From Dromaius novaehollandiae (taxonomy: Eukaryota; Chordata; Aves; Casuariiformes; Dromaiidae): 64,000 bases of DNA. Below the pieces are notes generated by a model. It was not told the origin of the DNA, searched no databases, and saw only the letters and a program-made list of their open reading frames with translations. The DNA lies in NCBI RefSeq assembly GCF_036370855.1, contig NC_088130.1, positions 70,966,941 through 71,030,940 of the forward strand. Direction: 5' to 3'. Positions 10,740-22,310 of the stretch are shown in pieces. Both the position numbers and the translations under genes were made by a program. Numbering within the stretch: the stretch's first letter is position 1; the number at the start of each line of letters is the position of its first letter.

Positions 10740-13700
10740 AGCCTCATGATCAGACATGGGAAAAAATGTTCAGGTCTGGGCTGATGCATGTCAATGTCTC
10801 CAAGTGTTTGAGATGAAAGTTAGGGCCCAGCTGAGGTGTTTCATTCATATTTAAACTCTACATTCGTTCACATCGAAGAGAGTCCATCCAAACCAACCTC
10901 TACATCTATATTTTGAATGTGGCATTGACCACATCAATTATTTCTCATCCTGAAAGTGTTTTACTGCATTTCCTAGCAGTATTATGCAATGCTGTTTTTC
11001 AGATTGTTTGTCTCATACTCCATTCCATAATGCCTTTGCAGTCACGTAAAGGAGAGAAACGCAATGCTAGCAGAAACACAGAATATATTAAATTTCCTAG
11101 CTTTCGTTACCTTACTGCAGTTGCAAGGAAGAGAAGTGAGTCTTGGACAGGAAAGAATCTCAGGCATTAGCTAAGGAATGTGTTTGAAAGCAGGTGTCCA
11201 TGCCAAAGTACATTTTCCACGTGGGACACTCTAAAATTAAACACATCCACAGACGGCTACATCCTGCCTCTTGCATGCCGCGTTCCCCGGGGGCAAAGAG
11301 AAACGCGCCACGTTCTTCTCGTGGGGTTTTCCTCACTGTAATGCTGGGCAGTCTGGAGCTTTTGAAGCAAAAGAAGAGTAAAGGGTGAGTGAGCGCTCGC
11401 AAAGACAGGTCCTTTTCGCATCCCGCTTCGCGAAACCCGGAGAACTCCCCAGCACCTTAGGCTGTATCCCTGCGTGGCAGCCGGGCACCGGGCCGGGTGC
11501 CGGCACCTGGACCACCAGCCGCAGCACTGCATCTCCCCGCGCGTGGCTGCTGGAGAGCATCAGGCCTGCGGCTGCCTCAGGCCGGAAAGTGCAGTGCCCA
11601 AAGACCTAGCTAGTTCTCAGGCTTTGTTCTCCTCCTCTCAGCAGCAAAAAAATGCAGCAAGTGCCCAATCCCGTGTGGAAAGCAGACGCTAGAAACCCAC
11701 GCCTGAGCCTCGGGGCCAGCGAGGGACCTCCAGCTGCCGAGAGTGCCGGAGAACAAGCAGCCAGGGAGGAGCAGAGGACTTTTTTTAATGTTTTAATTTG
11801 AGTTCACACCAATAGCTGTAATTGTAGCAAAAGCAGAAATTTCCAGGGCAAATATTGAATCGTAAAAAATCGAATTGTAAAAAACCCTTCAATGAGATTT
11901 TTAGTTTTCTCCAAATTTTGGAAGTTCTTGTTACACAGTATAATGGCTTAAATTCTTGCCTTGATCTTTCAGATGTTGATCTGCAATCTCACAGTGGAAA
12001 CCATATAATTATACTGACCAAATAGTACCGAGGATGAAGGTTACTGCCGTAGTGCAGTATCGGCTTGGCACAACGCGTGAGGTTTCTCTGTGCTGACGAT
12101 TGCAAATACAACAACACCCATGTTTCCTCCCTACGCCTATCTGTCAAAAATCGTGTTGACATCTAGAAATACCGCTGCATTTCTTATCCATGCATCTTTC
12201 ATGGCCCCATGTTGTGTCTTCCATTTCACTGTCAACCGTTGCAGGCTTTTATGTAGCAGCTAACTCGGAAAAGGAGCGTCAAGAGCATATACTGTGGGTG
12301 GCTCTATTTGTATGTACACCTATGAGCAGAATACATACGATATTCTGTTCATACTAAAAAAACCTCAAATGGATACGCTATGTTTATATACACCATTTGT
12401 TTGTGAATCTATATAGCTGTGTAATGTAACTCATTCTTTTTAGTTTATTTATTCTGCTATGAAAGACTAGTATGTACCGATAGTATCCCAGCATCTTCTC
12501 CGCTGCGTACTTGGAGTTACTATCATGGGCACATCCAAGATGAATTCAACTTTCAAGAAACCTTGGATATTGTTTAATCATCTGTGAAGGAACAAAGAAT
12601 GTGCTTGATTACTTCGGTTGAATAGCTTTATTCTGGATCTCTCTTAATGAAAGCTAAATCCAAAGACCTGAGAAGGACTAAACCAGCAAACTACACTCAA
12701 ACCTGCTGAAGGGAATAGGGATCTCCCCTTCCAAAACAGGACACGGTAATGACACAGTATTGGAAAGGGTGTGCTAGCTTCGGAAAAAATACAATGTTTT
12801 TCTTGCTTGTCACAATTCCTACGTATTTTTCAGACATGAGGATACTTTACACTTGGCCTCCTTTATATTTATTAAGGGGAATTTTTATTGTTTAAATTTT
12901 TTTTAAATGCAGAGCTTAAAATGGTTTTATTTTTTTCCGGACGCTTGTGGGTTTTAACCCAATATATTATCTATCAATAATGTAATTTATTTAATTTAAT
13001 CTTAGAGTAGGTCCTGAAATCTCTGTTCAGTCTAAATCCCATGTAGTTTCATTCTATCTTTAAACTTCAATGGGAGTTTTGCCTGAATACGGATTACAGG
13101 ATCAAGCTCAAATGTTAGTTTTGTGTAACTATTTAATTCAATCATTTCTGAATTTGGTGTTAATTTTGCTTCTTTATCAATTTTAGTGTTGTAGTGCATC
13201 AGAGATGCCAAGGCTATGTTAGTAAATACACTTAAAAGTAGTATTGCTTCATAAAGCAGCCAAGTTCTGTTACAGACAGGAGGAAAACAACAAGTTACAT
13301 AAATCAGGAGTCTAATTTTAATTTCTTCTTTTAATTGATTTTAATTGCTTAAACATCAAAATTTAAATTATTTAAGTTAACCCCTTCCCATCTGATTAGA
13401 AAGTGGGACATACCTTTATTATGGCACATAAAGCCTTCATAATAACTTATTTATTTAACTTATTCATCATCATCCCAGGATGCCCTTGTATAGTTTTTAT
13501 TTTTTATTTAGAGTGACTTTTAAAGCACTACAGTTGATTTTCTGTCAGAACAACAGAGCGAATTTTGAGGACAAGCAATGAATATCCAACCTAAAACCGT
13601 GCGTTCAGAAACAATGGGGAAAAAAGACACTGAGATACTTTGCCTGAACTTTGTGGCTTCTTAAAACTTAAGCTGGGGGAAAAATAATACATGACAAGCA

Positions 13701-13755
13701 AAAAGAGAGAAACCCTTAAACTAGCTGCTTCCAAGAATGAACTTCTGTGTGTGTA

Positions 13756-13804
13756 AAAAAAAGAAAAAAGAAAAAAAAAGGAAAAAAGAAAAAAAGAAAA
13801 AACC
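13756..13804. repeat. A/G low-complexity tract
   Basis: A purine-only tract of A-runs interrupted by single or double G residues, in the inferred ONECUT2 3' UTR just upstream of the paired miR-9 sites. Confidence 0.85.
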
Positions 13805-13822
13805 TTTCTATTTCTAGTGAGA

Positions 13823-13840
13823 ACCAAAGAGGCTACCTCA
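13823..13840 (+). promoter_or_regulatory. ONECUT2: Composite miR-9 8-mer plus let-7 8-mer site
   Basis: ACCAAAGA (13823-13830, miR-9) is followed two bases later by CTACCTCA (13833-13840), the perfect let-7 seed 8-mer. The two seed matches start 10 nt apart, so the two miRNAs probably cannot both bind fully. Confidence 0.65.
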
Positions 13841-13879
13841 CTGACTTTTTCCATTTGTAATTTTAATCGTGTTGATGAT

Positions 13880-13896
13880 ACCAAAGATACCAAAGA
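13880..13896 (+). promoter_or_regulatory. ONECUT2: Paired miR-9 8-mer target sites
   Basis: Two ACCAAAGA matches, at 13880-13887 and 13889-13896, start 9 nt apart. They look like a local duplication of a 9-mer. With the site at 13823 they make three miR-9 8-mers in about 75 nt. Confidence 0.7.
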
Positions 13897-14379
13897 TTTC
13901 TTTCTCTGTGCGGTCTGCATTTTGCTTGTGCTCTCCTATAGTTTTAACCTTTCTCTCCTACATACAGTAATGTACAGCTGCAACCCAGACACCCCAAAGA
14001 AACACTTACCGTGGGAGCTGCTAATTCTGGTGCCGACATTTTCTGTGTTTGCCTTCGGCCTTTCTGCCAGCCACAAACGTCCAAGGCCAAGCAGAGCGAG
14101 CTCGGAGACGTGGCGCCCGTTCACGTCCCTCCCCACTAGCCAAATTCCAGTCGTTGGAGCAGTTGCGTCGACTTAGCAGACGAAATCCAGGTTTTGCTCA
14201 ACAGCAGTTAGGGAGCAGCTCTCCTTGCTTGGGGAGCTCTGTGTTTCGGCAGGTGCAGAGGTCGTGCTTCGGCATTTATGGGTTCTGCATGTGCGTCAGT
14301 GGCAGAATTTAGGTCAGGACCGATCCGATGCTTGAAAATAATGCGGAGAGGCTCCCTGGCCTCTTTAACCGCTGGAGAT

Positions 14380-14660
14380 GTCTGTAATCAGGCAAGACGA
14401 GTCCCACCTGGGGCTCTCAGGCACAGGGGGAGAAACGACCAAGAGGAGCGTTGTCTCTGGCCAACGCCGGTGCCCAGCAACCCCGGTGGGAACGACCCGC
14501 TTGCAGCCGTGCCAGGGCCGGGCCGGGCGGGATGCCTGGTTGCGGGGAGCAGCGTGCCGCGGGCCGCCTTCGCCCCGCCGCGGGGCCCCGGGGCAGGGTG
14601 GCCACGTGCTGCCGAGCTGCTGCCCCGCACGCCAGCCCCGCAGAGCGCGAAGGCTGCTCT
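14380..14660. other. CpG-rich insert within ONECUT2 3' UTR region
   Basis: A sharply bounded block of high GC and frequent CpG lies between AT-rich flanks. Overlapping open frames on both strands reflect composition rather than coding. A TGTTTACA match (miR-30 seed 8-mer) lies just downstream near 14683. Confidence 0.6.
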
Positions 14661-15932
14661 CCCCTGCTCATCCTCTTGTTGCTGTTTACAACTACGGTTC
14701 TCCTATGCAAATCAATTCGTTATTTTTCTCAAGTTGTCAATGAAGCAAAGATACATTCAGCTCCATTAGTATCATGTCCCTAAGTGATTACTTCAAAGAA
14801 GTTGGTTGTTTCTCTTTGCAGAGTAAATGGAGCCCTTTGTATTTGCTTCTTTTATCCTTTTTATACGATTGAATAGAGTGATCTGATGAGCCAAATCCGC
14901 CCTTCACCACCGCTTGCCGTCGACGTTACTCTGCACCTCTCCAGCTTTAGGCACAGGGTGAAGCTCAGCGCTCGATCAGGAGCCCTCGCGGTCCTCCTGC
15001 GACTGGGAGAGCCGGTCCCTCTGTAAAACCAACAAGAACATGCTACACAGGGGTTGGTAGACAGGTTAAAAAACCCAACTCAGTCAGATTTCAGGTGTGG
15101 CCGGGCTGGAAAGCTGGCTTATGAACTATCCAGGTGTGTCAACCCGGAAACCTGCAGCGCTGCATGGGCGCAGACCCCTGGTTTCGCGGCGAGGATCAGG
15201 GCGAGTGACGCCGCAGCCCAACGCTGGGCCTCCTGCGTGGGTGGGGTTTTGCCCGGGGGGAGGCCGGGGGGGCCACCCCCACCTCCGCAGCGGTGCCGGG
15301 ACGGCGGGGGGACACCCGCGCCTGCCGCTAACGGGCTGCCTGAGCAACACCGTCTGGGTTTACACACGCTAATTACCATTACCCACAGCCCGACGCAAAA
15401 GCTCCACTTCAATTAAATGTTGCCTTTTATTTCCTATTTCATTTCATTTTGAAGTCTGTATTCGAAAAGATAGAGACTTGACAAGTGTGCTTTTTATAAC
15501 TATAAATATATATTCCTTCAATAAAAAGCTATAACGATTCTCAGGATGCCTTCTAGGTGTGGAGGAGACGGTCTGTCGCTGGCGCTGGGCGAAACCCGCC
15601 CGGCCGTGCCCCCCCGTCACCCCTCGCCCCGCAGGGAACGGCCGCAGGCTGGACACAGAAAATGCTCAGAATTGGCAGGATCCTCTGCAGCAATCGCGTT
15701 TCTTACCAGACTCATGCTTCACTTGCAAAGTGTGACATAACCACGGGACGAGTGCCTTGCTTGAACCAAAGCAACGATTTTGCCAGTCTAGACCTCTCTG
15801 TGCTTTTTTTTATTCTTCCTGTGAATACCTCAGCTTCAACTGGGCCGCCGTCACGTACCTGGTGGGCTTATTGTACTGTGGTGCTTTGCAATGCAACCCT
15901 GCAGAGAACAAGGTTCGGAATAATACCAAAGG

Positions 15933-16258
15933 TCCTTCTCCTCCTCCTCCTCCTCCTCCTCCCGTCCTCCGCCTCCTCCTCCTCCTTCCTCCTCCTCCTC
16001 CTCCTCCCGTCCTCCGCCTCCTCCTCCTTCCTCCTCCTCCTCCTCCCGTCCTCCGCCTCCTCCTCCTCCTCCTCCTCCTCCGCTCCTCGTCCTTCTCCTC
16101 CTTCCCCTCTCCTCTCGTCCTTGTCCTCCTCCTCCCCTCCCTCTCCCTCCCCTCTCCCCTCCTCTCCCCTCCCTCTCCCCTCCCTCTCCCCTCCCTCTCC
16201 CCTCCCTGTCCCCTCCCTCTCCCCCTCCCTCTCCCCTCCTCTCCCCTCCTCCTCTTTT
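15933..16258. repeat. Long (CCT/TCC)n polypyrimidine tract
   Basis: About 325 bp of nearly pure C/T on the plus strand. The first part is (TCC)n interrupted three times by a GTCCTCCGCC block (near 15963, 16008 and 16045), so a higher-order unit was tandemly copied. The second part (from about 16130) is CCTCTCCCCTCC-type repeats. Homopurine-homopyrimidine mirror-like sequence of this kind can form triplex (H-DNA). In the RNA it would be a dense platform for C/U-binding proteins. The minus strand is open as an Arg/Gly/Glu-only frame and the plus strand as Pro/Leu/Ser frames; both are artefacts of the repeat. Confidence 0.95.
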
Positions 16259-17329
16259 CTATTTCTTCATGGTTCCAAAGCTTTAATATAAAACTGGGCA
16301 TGTTGGCAACGCAGACCGTGCAATCCCTTACCGAATTTTCTCAGATATACCTCATAGATAATAGTTGTTTAGAGTAATGTTATTATAGCGTATGTAATAA
16401 ATTATTCACTGTTTCTTTTTGGTAACTGTGATTTAAAAAAAAAAAAAAAGCTTTATACGTTTTAGGTTGTGCTTTTGTAATAGACAAAAAAGGTGCGCTT
16501 AAAAATGTCCGTCAGTCTTTCTTCCCGTTGGATTTTTTTGTTGTTGTTTATTACGGATTGGGGAAAAGTTGCAGAATGAGCCCAAAGTTTACAGTTTCAT
16601 ATTTTGCTGAAGAAACAATCTGTGTTAATTTGCTCTGTTGAAAAAAAAAAGAAAAAAAAAGATTATTTTCTACATTTGTGCTACTTGGTCTGAACAGCTA
16701 ATTGTTCTGTGTTACGGTGTAGTATTATAATTAGCAACTGCCAATCAGTGCTATCATTTTTATGCATGAGGCAAAAATCTTAGCAGTGTGATGCATCGTG
16801 GTTCTTAATGGCAACTTCCTTTTTTAAATTTGAAAATAGATCTTTTGGTTTGATGGTATTTATTTATGCATGGGAGCCTGTTATCTGTTAGCAGTTGTGG
16901 AACAGTTGTGTATACATGTGAACTGTGAAAACATGCACAGTTTTGCCTCATACAATTAAATACCGATATTTAGATCTATTTTGATCTATGTTTTAAATGC
17001 AACTGAGTCAAATTGAATTCCAGTTAAATTTAATTTCTATCTATCAGAGGAAAAGTTTGACCAACTGGCAGTTTTTTCGAGCCAATTTAATTTATAGTGG
17101 GTCACTTGAAAATACATGTCTTGATCAAAACTGAGCCAACTGTGCATTTTTTCCAAAGAAAAGGAGTTACTTTGGCTTTATGGCAGAGACCTCAAACACA
17201 ACATGTAATAAGAGATGTAATAACGGAGCTTCGTATGAATTCCACGCCTCTTCTGTGGCTCATGCTCCGATTAATCATTTTGCGCTTGGTTTCGCCTAGT
17301 ATTTTGCAGCAAGGTCAGCACGCGGCATG

Positions 17330-17560
17330 CGCCAAAAGACTTCAGTATTAGCAGATCTATTACGGCCACGCCGCCCGTCGCGACAGAGCAGACTGTCTCC
17401 GCGTCAGTCCCGGCGGCACGGCCACGGTCCCCTCGCGTCCCTTGGGCCTATGCAACCGATTCGGTCCCCCGACCCCGAAGCGCAGTGCTCGGTCCGTTTA
17501 GCTCTTCCTCGGAGGGAAACAGACCCTGTCCCTTGCAGTTCGCGCAGGACACCGCCACCG
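17330..17560. other. CpG-rich insert within ONECUT2 3' UTR region
   Basis: About 230 bp of CpG-dense sequence lies abruptly inside AT-rich DNA, 1 kb upstream of the inferred transcript end. It is not recognisable as a gene. A CAGTATTA match (miR-200b/429 seed 8-mer) lies at its left edge, 17343-17350. Confidence 0.55.
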
Positions 17561-18450
17561 CTTACCGCCCTCCACTCTGGGCCAATATTGGTTAGAACCT
17601 TTTACACCCCACTGGAGTTGTCCCTCATCTCATAAACTAGTTTCACTTCCAAGAACCCCCCAAATTTTACAGTACCGCTATTGGACTGGCAAGTTTATTG
17701 TCCTTTACATCTGGGTCCAGCTTCGAATGTTTGACGTAACCCTAATTCACTGATCACCCTTAAGCATAAAGCCAAATCGACTGCTAAATACACTTTACTT
17801 TGCCTAGAAGAGTGCAGCTTGGGGAAGAGGAAGTACAAAAGTCGCAGTCTTCTAGCAAGCCATCCGGAGTTAACGTCGCTAGAGTGTTTATATTGTCTGT
17901 CACTAAGGGTATATTAGAGATGTGCTTTCATTAGTGCAAAGAAACATATTTTTATTTGGCCTTATAAAGTAGATTGTGATAATGAAAGCTTTGTAATATA
18001 GTCTGTTTATTTTTTTTCTTATTTATCTGCCAAAGACAGTAATGGATACAAGAATTTTAAATAGGTTCTTTTGTAAGACAGTTAATGATTGTAATAGTGT
18101 TCAATCTTCCAAAAAGCTTTATATGTTCTTCCGCAATAAGCAGAATCAATGTGTGTTTCAGCAGACTCAACTCATGCTAACAGACCCAAAATCTATTCGT
18201 ACAAAACAGTTGTTTTCGTGTCTACGCGTTAAGTTCACGTGCATTTTTCAATCCAAAGGAAACAAGGGGTATGTGAGACGATGACAATGTTCACTACTGT
18301 TCTCAACAGTAGACGGTCCAACTTACTAAAATTTGCCAAGGTACTTGTATTATGAAATTTAAGGTATATTTTATTATGCCATTTTATGTCATTTTTTAAC
18401 TTTGTGGAAGGTGATATGTTGAACTGAGTGTAAGCTGAGTTTTTCAGACA

Positions 18451-18456
18451 AATAAA
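18451..18456 (+). terminator. ONECUT2: Candidate ONECUT2 poly(A) signal (proximal)
   Basis: Canonical AATAAA in AT-rich sequence, followed by T-rich sequence about 20-60 nt downstream. Either this or the signal at 18619 could end the transcript. Confidence 0.5.
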
Positions 18457-18618
18457 GTAGCTAAAGAGTGAATGTTATTTTATCATTAAAGGGTTTTTAC
18501 TCAATGATTTGTGCCAATAGATGTCCTTTATCTTAATGACAAGTATTGCATTGTTTTCAAATTTTTATTTATAGCTATTGATGTAAAAACCACACACACA
18601 TATTATTTGCCAAAGTTC

Positions 18619-18624
18619 AATAAA
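18619..18624 (+). terminator. ONECUT2: Candidate ONECUT2 poly(A) signal (distal)
   Basis: Canonical AATAAA followed within 20-40 nt by a T/GT-rich element (ATTTTTGGCCTCTTTGTG). This is the last good signal before base composition switches to a CpG island at 18.7 kb. Confidence 0.55.
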
Positions 18625-18699
18625 GGAGGAAAACAACATTTTTGGCCTCTTTGTGCAGTGAAAAGTCCCTGTGATTTCAGGTGCCTTTGTAGTGACTAG

Positions 18700-19690
18700 C
18701 TGCTCACCCGGCGTGATCCTGCACCGCTGGAGTAAGCGGGAGCCTCGGGACCGGTCAGGCTGCCAGCTGCCACGTCTTACAGCAGCCCGTAGAGCAGAGC
18801 AGAGTCGGACCAGCGCAGGCCCCCATCCTGAAGGGCTACCTTGCGCGTAGGATCGGGACACGTACGAGCAAAAGCACTCGAAAAACAAATCCGGCCCATT
18901 CGGCTTTGAGCACAGCCCACGTCGCGATGCCAGATTTGCATTTCGATAGAGTAAGGGGAAATCAGAGCCTAGGGAAAGGCACTCTAACTTGTCTCCGGCT
19001 GGTCCTTCCTGCAGCCCCTCTCTGCCGGCCCTCGCCTTGGCCAGGCTTCCCGGCGGTTTGTCCTGTGCTGCACAGCGCAGACGCCGACCGCGGCGCAGCT
19101 GCTCGGGGCCTCCGCAGGACAAGGACGTGGGGCTTAGCCATGACAGTGCCCACGGCGGCCCGTAAAGAAAAGCTATATAATGACGCAGACGGATTTAAAA
19201 TGAAACCAAACGCTTGTGTCGAGTCCCTTCATAGCCCTTGAGAAGGGGGGGACCCGGTGACTTTGCCGCAGGGAGGGGGAGGAAGAGCAGAAGACGGGAG
19301 ACAGCGCCTGGCCCACGGCTCGTCCTGGTGCCCCAGGAGGTCCCCGTGCTGCCGAGGGCCGACGCCAGGGGCACTGCTGCCGCAGGGCAGCGGCGGGACG
19401 CGACCCTTCCCCGGGCCCGCTCTCCGCCCGCCCGTGGGAGCTGCACGTCCCGCAGCGCGCGCCACGCGTCTGGGCCTCGCTGCCGGCCCCGGCGGAGGGA
19501 GCTGGGTTCGAGGCGGGCGGGCGGGAAGAGCCTTAGCCGCGGCGGGTGGACGCGGAGCCGGGTCACGCGTGCGCGAAATCCCCGCTGGGCCTGGTCGTGG
19601 TGCGCTGGGCCGGGCGCAGAAAGGGTTCGCTCGCGTGAGGGACCAAACGTCCTTCGGTGACAGCAGCCGACGCCACCGCCACCGCTCAGG
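18700..19690. other. CpG island just beyond ONECUT2 3' end
   Basis: About 1 kb of GC-rich, CpG-dense DNA starts right after the distal poly(A) signal. Overlapping open frames of 140-207 codons exist on both strands but resemble no known protein. It could be an orphan regulatory CpG island of the ONECUT2 domain or a promoter of an unannotated transcript. Confidence 0.55.
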
Positions 19691-22310
19691 GCCAGGCAGC
19701 TGCAGAGGGACCCAGCAAAGACAGAGGCCGTAAACCTCGTCTTCTTGATCCTTCCAGTGGCCTCTGGCTTCCCCCAAAATTCCCCCAAATGGTCCAGTCA
19801 GTAGCAGCTTGCTCTCTACGTTACAGCAGTCAGTACATTCGGTGAAGAACAAGTCACCTCGTGTTTCTGTAAATCGCGGAATTACCTGATGCTGTGCATC
19901 CTAAATTGCCATGACATGAAGTGAGTTATCACACAGTTATCCGCAGAAGCAGCACCAACAGGAGAGGCAGCAGAGGTGTCAGGAGGTTCCTCTAGCCGAA
20001 ATTTCCTGACAAGGAGACTGTAACAGATTTCGCTGCCATTTGATTCCCCTTGAGTTATTGCTCAAGGTTCCTCTCACTGATCTTCATCCGGATCCAAGGG
20101 AGCCATATGCCATTTTTCTGTAACTTCTTCAATAGCTTCTGGCGTATGCAAAAGGAAATAAGGAATGAAAAGCCAGGCACCAAAAGTTCAGTTGAATATT
20201 CATTTTACTCTAGCTATGGACAAGTCTTTTGTTCTCCTTGAGTTGTCTTGTCACAAATAGATCAAATGCAAAAATAAATGAACAAGGAAAGGCACTTTTT
20301 CCTTAAGAAGAGGTGTTTCTATCTCCCCCCCCCCAAAAAAAAAAAAAAAAAAAAAACATAAAAATAGCCCTCTCCTGCCTTAGTCCTTTGGCTGAATTGG
20401 AAGATTCACCCCAAATGCCATTCCTCTGCTGTGGTCACGCACGAGGCACGGTGACCGCACCAGGGTGCCAGGAGGACTCTGCAGCAGTGCTAGGCAGCAG
20501 CGTTGGCCCGTCCACGAGGGCAGCCCCCGCGTTCCCCGCACAACTCGCCTGTAAGACGTCGCCAGCAGCTATTGCCAGAAAAAAAGGCGCTGTGGGTTTT
20601 ATTATCTTGGATCTAACCTTAGGGCTGATTTTTAACCTTGGGGTTAATGAAATCACAGAGCAATTCATTTCCATGCTCATTCTCTTCGTATTCTTCTCTC
20701 GACGCTGTGAGCCAGATTCTGCCATTAATTAAATTTGTGCTGCTTCATTTAGCTTTGCTGAGCGGTTACCAGTGCAAATCCAAGCAGATCCGCACCTTCA
20801 GCGCTTTACTGTAGAGAGCCTAGGACGCTGCTTTAAAAGCCTCCTTTCCACCCTCGTCTTCTGGGCTCCTGGGCGCCTCGAGGCTCCCTGAGCAGATGGA
20901 GGAGACCGAGGCGTCCTTTGAGCCTCGCACTGTGAGCGACGCCTTCGCCACCGCCTCGGGGGTGCCAGCTTCCAGGGGGTCTGGGTGACGGCCCCGTCCG
21001 CCTCTTCCTTTCTGCTCCACCATTTCATCACAGCTACGACCACGAGGTCTTCCATGTGAAAGGAAACTCGAAGTCAAAACATCGACCTCACTGCAAACCT
21101 GCTGTCTTCATGCGGCCTTAGGCCAAAAAGCCAATTCACTGCAAAAAAATGTAGTGACAGGGTAGAGGCTGCCTGACAGACCTCGGGGCAAGAGGAGGAG
21201 CTCTGAAATTCCGCTTGAGAGCTCCATGTGAGCTTCTCGGTTAAGGATTCGAGGCAAACAGGCAGCTCCTGCGCCAGGGTATAACCTCTTCCTTCACACC
21301 CCCAAACACGCGGTCCCGAGGGCCTCCCCAACCCCTGCTGAAATCGGGGACCGCAGCCGCACGACAGCGCGGTCGGGCTCTGCACCGAGTTTCATACCGC
21401 GGAGCCCCGCTAAAGTGACGCCCAGAGTTTTAGCCCATATATTATTTGAAGATGCTTGCAAAAGACAGCACAACGCTATCCAAATTTCCTATTATTCTAT
21501 TTTCGTTTAAAAATTTTAACAAAAAATTAAAACAATCTGCATTTTCATGGGAGCAGAAATGCAGCCCTGGCACGGGTGAACTCCCACTGCGGTCCTCACT
21601 TCTGCATCGGGACGGGCAATTGCCCCACGGCGGCTGCGTGGAAGCTGCAAGCGGGGATCCCTTCAGGGGGGTTCTTGCTGCACCAGCACCGTCCCCAAAC
21701 CTGCCCCAACGCCGATGGCACCTAAGGTGCATCTGGAGAGCAGGGACCCTCCACGCACGGGAATTTAAACAAAACCCCTCAACATCAAGTTTTTAACAGT
21801 GTGACGTGTTTCAGCTGCTGCATTGGCTGAAGTGTGAGCACTGCTGTAGCTGCTGACGCACTGGGCACTTCAAGTCGTCCCCTAACTCCAGCCCTTTTGA
21901 TGATTCAGTTGATGGCTGAGACGCTATGTTGCACTTGCTGTGTTATCAACACACCCGCCATCCTCCCGCTCTGGTGTCTCGTCCACAGCACTGCTGACAC
22001 TGGGTGCTTCATACTTTTATTCCTATCGTTAAAGGGTAGTGCTGTGAATTCTGCAATTAACGTCAAATACACTACTTGAATTCACCGGCGGTGGATCACA
22101 GTTCCTCCTTGCCTTTACACCAAAGTGAACTGCGACAGTGCCTTCTCAGAAGACACGCTAGTCGCACTTCCGTAAAGTTGCCAATAAATAATAATGCTTT
22201 GGGGCTCCAAGATTCAGCGACTTTGACTGTTGAACAAGATATATGAGTCTCCTGGTAGAAAATTATTTTTGTTATAGTGAAGTCATGATCTGCATGGAAG
22301 GAAACACCAA
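19690..22310. other. Intergenic, no gene recognised
   Basis: Mixed composition with moderately GC-rich patches at 20420-20560, 20820-21010 and 21290-21400, separated by AT-rich DNA. It contains a C10-A22 homopolymer junction. No recognisable exon, RNA gene or transposon. Confidence 0.6.
20325..20356. repeat. C10-A22 homopolymer junction
   Basis: Ten C residues run directly into 22 A residues. It resembles the tail of an old retroposed sequence, but I see no identifiable body upstream. Likely unstable in length and prone to sequencing error. Confidence 0.85.

Larger units (their letters stand above)
8001..18650 (+). other. ONECUT2: ONECUT2 3' untranslated region (long; end inferred)
   Basis: From the stop codon there is no further recognisable gene on the plus strand until the strong poly(A) signals at 18451 and 18619. 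ONECUT2 is known to have an exceptionally long 3' UTR (over 10 kb in mammals), so a 3' UTR of about 10.6 kb is expected. Much of the stretch is AT-rich with long T- and A-runs, as in conserved 3' UTRs. GC-rich inserts interrupt it near 9250-9380, 11460-11580, 14380-14660, 15150-15340, 15560-15660 and 17330-17560. Perfect 8-mer miR-9 target sites are strongly over-represented. The exact 3' end, and whether shorter isoforms exist, would need transcript reads. Confidence 0.7.

Noticed and set aside
15557-16377. Proline/leucine/serine-rich frames of 206-244 codons and an opposite Arg/Gly/Glu frame
   Set aside because: These are translations of the CCT repeat. All frames are open because the repeat lacks stops.
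19195-19852. Frames of 140-207 codons in the island beyond ONECUT2
   Set aside because: Same composition effect; no recognisable protein and no splice logic.
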